From positions 1 to 58,732 of the forward strand of contig SKQU01000259.1 in the NCBI GenBank assembly GCA_007118855.1: DNA of 58,732 nt, given 5' to 3'. The notes beneath the pieces were generated by a model, which was given only the letters and a program-made list of their open reading frames with translations, was not told the origin of the DNA and made no database searches. Source of the stretch: Spirochaetaceae bacterium (GTDB lineage: Bacteria > Spirochaetota > Spirochaetia > DSM-27196 > SLST01). The translations under genes were made by a program, and so were the position numbers. How positions within the stretch are numbered: position 1 is the first letter of the stretch; each line of letters begins with the position of its first letter. Positions 17,427 to 26,046 of the stretch are shown piece by piece.

Positions 17427-17816
17427 GTGCAGATCGATATCGAAGAGATCATCATCCGCAAACGTGTGCGCAAGAACCTCGGGGATCTCACCTCGCTCAT
17501 GGAAAGCCTTCGCCGCCATGGACTCCTCAATCCGATCGTCATCAGCAACCGCAACGAGCTCGTTGCCGGGCACCGAAGGACCGAGGCGGCCCGAAGGCTC
17601 GGGTGGAAGACGATCGAGGCGCGGATCGTTGACGACCGCGACGAGGGGGATCTCGTCGAAATGGAGATCGAGGAGAACACCCAACGCAAGAGCCTCACAC
17701 CGGACGAGCTTGCCGAAGCCTACCTGCGGCTCGACAAGATCAGAAACCCCGGCCTCTTCGGCCGCATCTGGAGGGCGATCAAAAAGTTCTTCCGCAGGCT
17801 CTTCGGCAGACGGTGA
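17427..17816 (+). CDS. Stand-alone ParB-like N-terminal-domain protein with cationic amphipathic C-terminus
   Basis: LMESLRRHGLLNPIVISNRNELVAGHRRTEAARRLGW (ParB/Srx motif GHRR), then ENTQRKSLTPDELAEAY, ending NPGLFGRIWRAIKKFFRRLFGRR. Confidence 0.88.
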   Translation: MQIDIEEIIIRKRVRKNLGDLTSLMESLRRHGLLNPIVISNRNELVAGHRRTEAARRLGWKTIEARIVDDRDEGDLVEMEIEENTQRKSLTPDELAEAYLRLDKIRNPGLFGRIWRAIKKFFRRLFGRR

Positions 17817-17834
17817 CCCAGCCGCGGGCACGGC

Positions 17835-19403
17835 CTACCAGATCTCACCGAACGCATGCGGCCGCTCGCAGTACTTGCACGTATAGCGGTCCAGAGCGGC
17901 GCGAAGGAACTCCGGCGTAACCGGTTCGTGATGTGACGGGTGGCTGATACAGTCCTCGTTCTTGCAGGTTATCCCCGGCAGATTGTAGACGCGAGGCGGC
18001 ATCCCCATCCGGTACTTCCGTACGACCCTGCCGTCCTTGACGATGTTGAGCGTACACCCGGGGGCACTTGCTCCGAGCATCTTGATCTCGTGTTCGGCGA
18101 GCTCAATGAGATCAGGAAGCGAGATCATGCCTTTGTGCGACCCTTCTCCGCCGGTGTAGACGCCGTGAGAGCTGATGCGGTCGAGCCCCAGGATCCTGCG
18201 GATCTTGTCGATCTGATCCCAGATCTCGCGGGGCGAGGAGTCGCGCCCTATATGATCGATGACGATCCCGTTCTGAACCGGTTTGATACCGACCTTGTAG
18301 TCCGGCTTGCTCCGTCGCAGCGCCTCGACCTCGTGGACGAAGTCGTCAGGATAGTCGGGCTCGCGCCGAACGGTTCCCTCGAACTCATCTCCAAGGTGGC
18401 CGGCAACCATCGCGATTTCAACCATGCGGGTGTAGTAGCCGTTCATGCTCTGCAGTTCCCAGGCGTTCAGCGGCGTGTCGTCGAGAAACGACGGAATCGT
18501 CGGTGTGATCTGGTGCCTCGGAAGCGGGTGGTAGAAGCGCGTATGCTCGTCGATCGATGCGAGGAAACTCTTGCGGAACGTCACCGACTCACGGAGCCGG
18601 TCTGCCTTGTCGAGCAACTGGTCGCCCATTCGCTCCAGCTGCAGCCGGGTGAAGTACCAGATTGGAGCCACGCGCTTCTGCGCGAGGTACTCGGCGATCC
18701 CGGAGAAGGTCCGCACGGCGTACCCGCACTCGTGCATACGCTGCACGTAGTGATCCGGCATCGATATCTCCTGCGGAGCCACCAGGTCGACCTCTACCTC
18801 ATGAAAGACCTGCAGCCCGTCGACCTTGGAGTGCACGGTCCTGCCGTGGAACAGGTCTCCCACGAGCGCAAGGTGGATGTGGGACCGGTCCCAGGAGAGC
18901 TGTTCGAGAAAGCTGAACTCGTCGAGGAACTCCTGCGTCGGATGTTCATGGCGCCCGTCGCCGCCGTTGATGAAGGAGGCCGACGGCAGGCCCTGCTTGC
19001 CCGTATACACGCCAACGGAATGCTCGAGCCACCGGCAGGTGCCTTCGAGTCGCGTCCGCAGTACGAAGATCGACTGATCCGAATACCCCACGAGCATCTT
19101 GATCGTGTCCGTGATGCTCTCCTTCTTGCTGAACGACGAGCCGGCGACCGCGAAGTCGTTGAGCTTCACCCGGTGGAACTTCGCGGCGTTACGGAAGGAC
19201 TCCTTCGTGCGGGTCGAGTCCTCCAGAAACAGGAGGTAGACACCGATCTCCGGCCGGTCGATGCGAAATCTTTCCACGATGCGCCGATCACCGTCGCGCA
19301 ACGACGCCTTCAGGAGTCTCGTCTGGTCGTAGAGGTAGACCTGCTCGTCGACGGAGAGGTCGCGAACAACCTGTATCGTGCGACCGGCGAACGGTGAGCT
19401 CAC
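17835..19403 (-). CDS. pyrBI: Aspartate carbamoyltransferase, fused catalytic and regulatory chains (PyrB-PyrI)
   Basis: FLEDSTRTKESFRNAAKFH, HPTQEFLDEF, FYHPLPRH (PyrB); YKVGIKPVQNGIVIDHI and Cys4 zinc motif CKNEDCIS...CKYC (PyrI). Confidence 0.95.
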   Translation of the reverse strand: MSSPFAGRTIQVVRDLSVDEQVYLYDQTRLLKASLRDGDRRIVERFRIDRPEIGVYLLFLEDSTRTKESFRNAAKFHRVKLNDFAVAGSSFSKKESITDTIKMLVGYSDQSIFVLRTRLEGTCRWLEHSVGVYTGKQGLPSASFINGGDGRHEHPTQEFLDEFSFLEQLSWDRSHIHLALVGDLFHGRTVHSKVDGLQVFHEVEVDLVAPQEISMPDHYVQRMHECGYAVRTFSGIAEYLAQKRVAPIWYFTRLQLERMGDQLLDKADRLRESVTFRKSFLASIDEHTRFYHPLPRHQITPTIPSFLDDTPLNAWELQSMNGYYTRMVEIAMVAGHLGDEFEGTVRREPDYPDDFVHEVEALRRSKPDYKVGIKPVQNGIVIDHIGRDSSPREIWDQIDKIRRILGLDRISSHGVYTGGEGSHKGMISLPDLIELAEHEIKMLGASAPGCTLNIVKDGRVVRKYRMGMPPRVYNLPGITCKNEDCISHPSHHEPVTPEFLRAALDRYTCKYCERPHAFGEIW

Positions 19404-20971
19404 GGGGCGATTCGAAGATCGTCAAGGGCGAGCGCGACGATCCGGTCGTCGGCGCTCTGCACCCACACCTTGTCTCCGCTGAAAGCGATGGTCGTGTACG
19501 GGTTCACGGCGATGACCGACCGGTCGACAAGCGCGAGCTCTGCGTCGAAGCGCCCGAGATGCCAGTCTCCGGCCGATCTGACGACCGCGTACACCCGTGC
19601 CGGGTCTCCCCGGACCTCCATCACGCTTGCGATGTGCACCTCATCCTCGCTTCGTCGCGTTTCGGCGAGCGTCGTGACATCGTAGTGGGCGAGCCGTCCC
19701 GACTCGCCGTCGGCGACGACCACGAGGAGGCGCTCGGCGTGGAACGTATACCTGCGGCTGACGATCCGGTCTTCTCGAGAGCGGTTGAGAAGCAGGCCCG
19801 TGACCGGGTTGATCTGGATCAGCTGGCCGAGAATCAGCCCGGCTTCGTCGCGTATGCGAAGGAAGTAGACAGGGGAGAGCGTGCCCGAGAGCCCACGGAC
19901 CTCTTCAGAGATCTCGCGCTCATCAAGGAGCGCGCGGGCGTCACGCGCGATGCGTTCGCGCTCGGCACGGACCCGGTCGGTCAGATCGGCTATCTCCTGC
20001 CGGTCGTCGATGATTGCCTCGCGCCGCTCTTCCGCGGCACGTCGCTCCTCCTCGAGCCGTCTCTCGCGCTCGGCGAGCTCTTCGTCTCTCGCCACGAGCT
20101 CTTCTTCGGCGGGCTCGCGCTCCTCCTCCGGCAATGCGGCGATCTCTTCGCGCTCGGCGGCGATCCGCTCTCGCTCCTCGGCGATCCGCGCCTCCTCCTC
20201 CGCGACGCGCTCCTCCTCCCGCAGAATGGCCTCTTCCTCGCGCGCGACCGTTTCCTCGCGCTCCTCGATTACCCGCTCGGTCAGATCGATCATCTCACGG
20301 CGCTCTTCAACACCGCGATCGTCGAGCGTGCGCAGCTCTTCGATCACGCGGTCGTCGGCGATTTCGCCCGGATCAACGGCGCCGATGACTCCGGGCGCGG
20401 CCGTCGTGGAAAGCGGGATGACGATGCGACTCTGACCCGGCCACTCGTCGTACCGTCGCGACAATCCGGCATTCGCCGCGGTGAGGTTCCCGGTGACGAC
20501 GGGTTTGTACCGTTCGCCGAAGAACTCCATGTTGCCGCGCACTACCGCATTATAGATCGTGATCCACCGCGCGAGCAGATCGGCGTCGGCAGGCGAATAA
20601 GTGTAGGCCTCCTGGAGGAAGCCCGAGATGATCCGTCTGAGGTTGTTGATGTGATCGACTCGTGCGCTCGCGAGCGGCACGATGATGTCGGCGTCGAAGC
20701 GGTCGCGAACCGCCGGATCCACCGCGTGGATCACGCGGTACCTGCCGGCGAGGACGAAATCGCTGGAGGCGGGACCGACGTCGACGCCGGCGCCGAGCGA
20801 GCGGCCGATACCGACGATCTCCTCTATCGTGTTGATCGTCTCGTACGGTCCGGTGTAGTTGATGAACTCCACGTCGCGGGTGCCAAGCTCTCGCAGCTCC
20901 TCCTCGGCGACGTCGAGTGCGAACAGGAATGGGGTGAGCAGCAGAAGCACTGCGATCAGACCTCGTCGCAT
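19400..20971 (-). CDS. P83/100-family protein
   Basis: Signal peptide; FINYTGPYETINTIEEIVGIGRSL and NLRRIISGFLQEAYTYSPADADLLARWITIYNAVVRGNMEFF...NAGLSRRYDEWPGQSRIVIPL resemble Borrelia P83/100 as recalled; central Glu/Arg coiled coil; C-terminal propeller-like part. Confidence 0.85.
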   Translation of the reverse strand: MRRGLIAVLLLLTPFLFALDVAEEELRELGTRDVEFINYTGPYETINTIEEIVGIGRSLGAGVDVGPASSDFVLAGRYRVIHAVDPAVRDRFDADIIVPLASARVDHINNLRRIISGFLQEAYTYSPADADLLARWITIYNAVVRGNMEFFGERYKPVVTGNLTAANAGLSRRYDEWPGQSRIVIPLSTTAAPGVIGAVDPGEIADDRVIEELRTLDDRGVEERREMIDLTERVIEEREETVAREEEAILREEERVAEEEARIAEERERIAAEREEIAALPEEEREPAEEELVARDEELAERERRLEEERRAAEERREAIIDDRQEIADLTDRVRAERERIARDARALLDEREISEEVRGLSGTLSPVYFLRIRDEAGLILGQLIQINPVTGLLLNRSREDRIVSRRYTFHAERLLVVVADGESGRLAHYDVTTLAETRRSEDEVHIASVMEVRGDPARVYAVVRSAGDWHLGRFDAELALVDRSVIAVNPYTTIAFSGDKVWVQSADDRIVALALDDLRIAP

Positions 20972-21033
20972 GGCAACCTCCGTCGTTCTTCTACTATACC
21001 GCGATCTGCGCCGATTTGCATAGGTTCACCCCC

Positions 21034-22809
21034 TCACCGCTGCCCCGCGAGGAGGCGAACCGTGGAGAGCGCGTACTCACGCACCTGTCGCGAGTAGTTT
21101 GCCTGCGCGACGGTCAGGAGCGCCTGCGCCACATCAGGGTGCAGATACCCTCCCCGGTGAAGGTGAACCGACTCAACGAAGGCGACAACTGCGTGACCGA
21201 GCGCATTGTCCGGGCCTTCGCGCGCATTGCGACGCACGATATTCGCGAGCCGGGCGGCGAGCTCGCGGTCGATGGGAGTTCCCAGACGGCCCATGCTCGC
21301 GAGGATCGACGTCTGAAGCGTCGCGTCGGTCTCATGAGACAGCAGACGCGCGAGAAACCGGGCGGTCGCGAGGTCTCCGATCTCGCCGAGCACGTAGATC
21401 GCCTCCTCACGGGCCCGTCGCGGCGCGCTCAGGGCCCCGAACTGGGAGAGCTGCCCGAAGTACGGAGATCCGGCCACGTGCTCGCTGAGCTGCAGAAGGT
21501 AGGGGTAGCGGCCCGCGAGATCATGGCCCGCCCGCACTCGCGCGGCGACATCGGCCATCGCCACGTTCTGCTCGGTCTGGCCGCCCGCGAGAAGTCGTGC
21601 CCGCAGGGCAAGGTAGTCTACCGACCGCTCGTAGGCGGTCAGGTCGGGCCGTCCTTCAAGAGCGCCGGGTGCTACCCCGCGTCGTGCCGGATCGCCTCGC
21701 GCCTGCGGCCACGCCCCGCCCGGCGTGAGCCCGGCCGGATAGGCGTAGGTCACCCATGTGCCGGTAGGAACAACCGCCTCACCCGCAGGAGAGAGGCCGA
21801 GCGACACCGGACGGTCGGGCAGTTGGACCCGCCACACCGGTTCGGCCTCGCGTGACCAGGCTTCGAGCGTCCCGGTGCCCGTCACGAGGAGGAGATCCGC
21901 CGGGGCGGTCGCGCGCAGCTCCGGCGTCGCGGATGTCTCGGGCCTCGCAACGACCGCGACGGCCGCGACCGCGCTTCCTGAATCCGGCCGAACCCTCCAG
22001 GCAAGGATCCCTTGCGGCGTGATCCGCGACAGCATTCCGTCGTCGCTGATCACGAAGATGTCGCCCCTTGACCCGACGAGAAGCGTGTGGATCGCGGAGC
22101 CGACGTCGGCCCGCCACAGCGGTTCGAGCGCGGCGTCTACGGCGATCACCCGCCCGTCCGCGGAGCCGGCAAGGATCGCCTGCCCGGTGACCCCGAGCAC
22201 CGTCGCCACCTCGCCGAGGTAGCGACGACCGAGCAGGCGCCCGTCGGTCGACACGAGGAGGAGCTCGCCTCCCGTGCCGGAGACGAGCAGGCTGCCGTCC
22301 GGGACCAGAACCGGTGCGGTGCTGACCCGGGTCTCCAGATCAATGCCCCAGATGAGCCGACCCGTATGTGTACGCGCCTCCACCGTCGCCGGTTCCCGGA
22401 CCGTCAGGACCAGACCGCTCTGCGTCACCACGGGCGCGAAGGGGCGCCCGGCGGTGACACGGGCCTGCCAGATCAGCCGGCCGTCCCGGTTCAGCGCAAC
22501 GAGCCCCCCGTTCTCCAGCGTGACGTAGATGGTCTGGTCCGGCCCCACGACCAGCCCGCCCGCCGGGCGAACCCCCAGGTCGGTTCGCCAGATCATCGTC
22601 CCGCCGGGATCAACGGCGTAGAGGTACCTGTCGCCGGTGGCGTAGTAGACAATACCGTCCGGGGCAAAGGCAACGGGCCCGACCGTTACCCCGCCCGCGA
22701 TGAACCGCCACGACCAGGGGGGTAGCGGAGCAGCGTCGAGCAACGCCGGCGCAAGACAGAGGAAACAGACGAGCGCGCCCCCCAGGAGCTGCCGAAGTCG
22801 AGGTCGCAC
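21034..22809 (-). CDS. Secreted PQQ-like beta-propeller protein with C-terminal HEAT-like repeats
   Basis: Repeats such as GTMIWRTDLGVRPAGGLVVGPDQTIYVTLENGGLVALNRDGRLIWQ; C-terminal EEAIYVLGEIGDLATARFLARLL...ILASMGRLGTP; GTG start. Confidence 0.75.
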   Translation of the reverse strand: MRPRLRQLLGGALVCFLCLAPALLDAAPLPPWSWRFIAGGVTVGPVAFAPDGIVYYATGDRYLYAVDPGGTMIWRTDLGVRPAGGLVVGPDQTIYVTLENGGLVALNRDGRLIWQARVTAGRPFAPVVTQSGLVLTVREPATVEARTHTGRLIWGIDLETRVSTAPVLVPDGSLLVSGTGGELLLVSTDGRLLGRRYLGEVATVLGVTGQAILAGSADGRVIAVDAALEPLWRADVGSAIHTLLVGSRGDIFVISDDGMLSRITPQGILAWRVRPDSGSAVAAVAVVARPETSATPELRATAPADLLLVTGTGTLEAWSREAEPVWRVQLPDRPVSLGLSPAGEAVVPTGTWVTYAYPAGLTPGGAWPQARGDPARRGVAPGALEGRPDLTAYERSVDYLALRARLLAGGQTEQNVAMADVAARVRAGHDLAGRYPYLLQLSEHVAGSPYFGQLSQFGALSAPRRAREEAIYVLGEIGDLATARFLARLLSHETDATLQTSILASMGRLGTPIDRELAARLANIVRRNAREGPDNALGHAVVAFVESVHLHRGGYLHPDVAQALLTVAQANYSRQVREYALSTVRLLAGQR

Positions 22810-22848
22810 AGGCCCATGCTATCATCACTACCGCGCCACAGCAATCGG

Positions 22849-22878
22849 TTGGCCCGTCGGTCCTGCCTGGGGTATAAT
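22849..22878 (+). promoter_or_regulatory. Sigma70-type promoter for rex
   Basis: TTGGCC (22849-22854), 18-bp spacer, perfect TATAAT (22873-22878). Confidence 0.65.
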
Positions 22879-22916
22879 CCAGCAAAGCCTGATTGGCCGA
22901 CGAGGAGCGCCATCTC

Positions 22917-23555
22917 ATGAGAGCAAGCAAACTCGCGAGTCTGCCGACGATCAAGCGTCTTCCATCGTACCTGCACGTCATAGAGAACGCCGCGCGCGAA
23001 GGCCGGACGTTCATCTCCGGGACCGTGATCGCCGACGAGCTCGAGCTCGAGCCGATCCAGGTGCGCAAGGATCTCGCGATCACGGGCATCGTGGGAAAGC
23101 CTCGCGTCGGCTTTCCGGTCCAGGAGCTGATCGACGCGATCTACGGGTTCCTCCACTGGGACACCTGCCACCGCGCCGTTATCGTGGGGGCCGGAAGCCT
23201 CGCGACCGCGCTCATGGGGTATCCTGAGTTTCCCAGACGAGGCCTCAGTATCGAGGCGGCCTTCGATGTGGATCCGGCCAAGGTCGGCCGGGTCATCAAC
23301 GGAAAGCCGGTTTATCACCTGGACAAGCTCGCTGAGCGGGTCGAGCGGCTTTCAGCGTCGATGGCGATTCTGACGGTCCCCAACCAGGTCGCACAGGAGG
23401 TGGCGGAGCTGACGATAGCCGCCGGCATCACGGCTATCTGGAACTTCACGAACGTGAAGCTCAAAGTCCCCCCCGAGATACTCGTTCAGAAGGAGGATCT
23501 TTCCTCGGGATACGCGGTGCTCTCGGTCAAGATCAGGATGCTCAATGGCGAATGA
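22917..23555 (+). CDS. rex: Redox-sensing transcriptional repressor Rex
   Basis: LPSYLHVIENAAREGRTFISGTVIADELELEPIQVRKDLAITG wHTH, Rossmann AVIVGAGSLATALMGYPEF, WNFTNVKLKVP. ATG at 22917 has AGGAG 9 nt upstream. Confidence 0.92.
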   Translation: MRASKLASLPTIKRLPSYLHVIENAAREGRTFISGTVIADELELEPIQVRKDLAITGIVGKPRVGFPVQELIDAIYGFLHWDTCHRAVIVGAGSLATALMGYPEFPRRGLSIEAAFDVDPAKVGRVINGKPVYHLDKLAERVERLSASMAILTVPNQVAQEVAELTIAAGITAIWNFTNVKLKVPPEILVQKEDLSSGYAVLSVKIRMLNGE

Positions 23556-24525
23556 CCTGGAGTACCAGGTTGACATCTTCGCAAACCGGTTGAACAAGCG
23601 CGCGAAGCACATTGGCAAGTGGGCGCGCCGCAACGGCGTCTCATGCTACCGCCTCTACGACGCGGACGTCCCCGAGATACCGCTCGTCGTTGATCGCTAC
23701 GAGAACTACCTCCACATCTGCGAGTACCACGCTCCGCACAAAAACCTCCCGGGATCGCCTGAGGAGTATCGCCGGCGCATGGGCGACGCGGCGCGACGCA
23801 CCCTGGGAATCCCCGAATCCAACCTCTTCTACAAGACAAGACGCAAGACCGGTCGCGGCGAGCAGTACGAGAAGCTCTCGACCTCTCAGGTTACGGCGGT
23901 CGTGCAGGAGGGCGGGCTGCGGTTCCTCATCAACCTCAGCGACTATCTGGACACGGGGCTTTTCCTCGACCACCGGATCACACGGTCGATGGTCCGTGAC
24001 ATGGTCGTGGAGCTCGGCGAGACCGGTCCGGTGCGTGTCCTGAACCTCTTCAGCTATACCGGGTCATTCACCGTCTACGCGGCGGCCGGCGGGGCGGCCT
24101 CCACGGTGAGCGTCGACCTGAGCCCCACCTACACGTCCTGGGCGAGAGAGAACCTCGCGCTCAACGGGTATGCCGGGGGCAACCACCGGTTCGAGGTAGC
24201 CGACGTCTTCGCCTTTCTCGAGCGTGAGCGAGCCCGCGGGGCTCGCTACGATCTTCTGATCCTCGACCCGCCCACCTTCTCGAACAGCAAGAAGATGTCG
24301 CGAACGCTCGACGTTCAGCGCGATCACGGTGAGCTGCTCGCATCCTGCGGTCACATCCTGCGTCCCGGCGGTCTGCTGCTCTTTTCGACCAATCGGCGAC
24401 GATTCCGGCTCTCCGACGCACCGTCACTGCTCTCGGTGCAGGAGATCACTCGCGAGACGATTCCTCAGGACTTCCGCAACGGACGAATTCACCACGCCTA
24501 TCTCGCCGAGAGGAGCACATCGTAG
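23545..24525 (+). CDS. Class I SAM-dependent rRNA methyltransferase (RlmI/RlmK-like)
   Basis: VLNLFSYTGSFTVYAAAGGAASTVSVDLSPTYTSWARENLALNG, LILDPPTFSNSKKM. Confidence 0.88.
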   Translation: MANDLEYQVDIFANRLNKRAKHIGKWARRNGVSCYRLYDADVPEIPLVVDRYENYLHICEYHAPHKNLPGSPEEYRRRMGDAARRTLGIPESNLFYKTRRKTGRGEQYEKLSTSQVTAVVQEGGLRFLINLSDYLDTGLFLDHRITRSMVRDMVVELGETGPVRVLNLFSYTGSFTVYAAAGGAASTVSVDLSPTYTSWARENLALNGYAGGNHRFEVADVFAFLERERARGARYDLLILDPPTFSNSKKMSRTLDVQRDHGELLASCGHILRPGGLLLFSTNRRRFRLSDAPSLLSVQEITRETIPQDFRNGRIHHAYLAERSTS

Positions 24526-26039
24526 AGTCGCGCGGCATGCCGCTGGTGCGCCGCGCAGCGGGGATCGCGCTCCCCGGTGTCCAGGTCGACGCGTTCTTCG
24601 CCGACGATCCGTCCCGGAGTGCCGGCCATGATGATGATCCGGTCGCCGGTCGCAAGCGCCTCCACCACGTCGTGCGTCACCATGATCGTAACGCCGCATC
24701 CAGCAGTCACGGTACGAACCTGTCCGGCGAGCTCGAGCTTCACCGCGAGGTCGAGATTCTGAAACGGCTCGTCGAGCAGCAGCATCTGTCCACAATAGGC
24801 GAATGCGCGTGCCAGAGAGAGTCGTTGCTGCATCCCTCCGCTCAGTGCATCCGGGTACGCAGCGCCGTGCAAAGGCAGCCGGGCGAGCTGCAGCGACTCG
24901 CGAACGCGCGCCGCGTCAGTGCCGGCGAGCACGAACTCAATGTTCGCCGCGGCATCCGCCCAGGGCAGAAGGCGCGGCTCCTGGAAGACCATTGACCGGC
25001 ACTCAGGCGCCTCGATCGTACCGCTGTGCGGTTCGTCGAGTCCGGCGATGAGCCGCAGCAGCGTCGTCTTCCCGCAGCCGGACGGCCCGAGCACGACGGT
25101 GATCTCACCGGGCTCGAACGCCACGCTCAACCCGGCGAAGACCAGATGCGCGCCGTACGAGCGGCTGACCTCGGAGACCAGCACCGGCTGCGCGGCGGCG
25201 GGCGCCGCTATGCGGGCCGGGGCCGCGCCGTCTCGAGAGACGATCGCGTGATCGGCCGGCGAGGCTGACGCGCGGCCGCGACGAAGGCCCGGCGCGAGCC
25301 GCTCGATCGTGCGCAGCAGCGACTCGGTGAGCGCACTGACGGCGATCACCGCGAGGGTCAGCGCCAGGATGCGCGGGGTGTCCAGATAGAACCGCGCCTC
25401 CTGCATCGCACCACCAAGGGCGTTTCGCGGCTGCACGATCACCTCGGCTGCGACGGTCACCTTGTACGCCATACCGAGCCCGGCATGCGCCGAGGCGAAG
25501 AGGTAGGGACGCAGAGCCGGCAGCGTCAGCTCCCGAATCCTGCGCGACCGCGGCACCCGGTAGACGCTCGCCATCTCGCGCAGCTGTCCTGATGCCGCGC
25601 GCGTTCCGGCAGTGACGTTCTCCACGACGACGGGAACGACCATGAGCCATGTGACGAAGACCGGAGCGAGCGAGGCGCGAAACCAGATCAGCGCGAGGAG
25701 GATGATCGCGATGACCGGCGTCGAGCGTATCAGCACGAGCGCGGGCAGGAGCACGGGACCGGCGAGGTTCGACGACCCGCGCAGGAGTCCCCACGCCAGC
25801 CCCACGGCGAATGCCGCGGCGAAACCCACCATCGTGCGCGCGACGGTCCCGGCCAGATGGCCGTAGAAAGAACGGTTGGTCATCTGCGACCAGAGCGCGA
25901 CGACCGTCTCTCCCGGTCCGGGCAGGATGATGACGGCCGCGATGACCCGTGCCGCCACCGCCCAGGCCGCGATGATCATCACCACCCCAAGGGCAAGGAG
26001 CAGGGGGCCGTATCGTCGCGCCCGTCGGTCGCCCTTCAT
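24498..26039 (-). CDS. ABC transporter permease-ATPase fusion (SsuC/SsuB-like)
   Basis: N-terminal TM permease with EAA-type loop (VYRVPRSRRIRELTLPALRPYLFASAHAGLGMAYKVTVAAE); C-terminal ATPase LGPSGCGKTTLLRLIAGLD, LSGGMQQRLSLARAF, LLLDEPFQNLD. Confidence 0.9.
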   Translation of the reverse strand: MKGDRRARRYGPLLLALGVVMIIAAWAVAARVIAAVIILPGPGETVVALWSQMTNRSFYGHLAGTVARTMVGFAAAFAVGLAWGLLRGSSNLAGPVLLPALVLIRSTPVIAIILLALIWFRASLAPVFVTWLMVVPVVVENVTAGTRAASGQLREMASVYRVPRSRRIRELTLPALRPYLFASAHAGLGMAYKVTVAAEVIVQPRNALGGAMQEARFYLDTPRILALTLAVIAVSALTESLLRTIERLAPGLRRGRASASPADHAIVSRDGAAPARIAAPAAAQPVLVSEVSRSYGAHLVFAGLSVAFEPGEITVVLGPSGCGKTTLLRLIAGLDEPHSGTIEAPECRSMVFQEPRLLPWADAAANIEFVLAGTDAARVRESLQLARLPLHGAAYPDALSGGMQQRLSLARAFAYCGQMLLLDEPFQNLDLAVKLELAGQVRTVTAGCGVTIMVTHDVVEALATGDRIIIMAGTPGRIVGEERVDLDTGERDPRCAAHQRHAARLYDVLLSAR

Positions 26040-26046
26040 CGCCGTC

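Noticed and set aside
19881-20435. Ser/Arg-repeat ORF resembling an SR-rich protein
   Set aside because: It is the antisense reading of the Glu/Arg coiled coil in the P83/100-like gene.
24498-26039. Permease-ATPase fusion as a frameshift artefact
   Set aside because: Single open frame with a continuous linker and both domains complete; kept as a genuine fusion.
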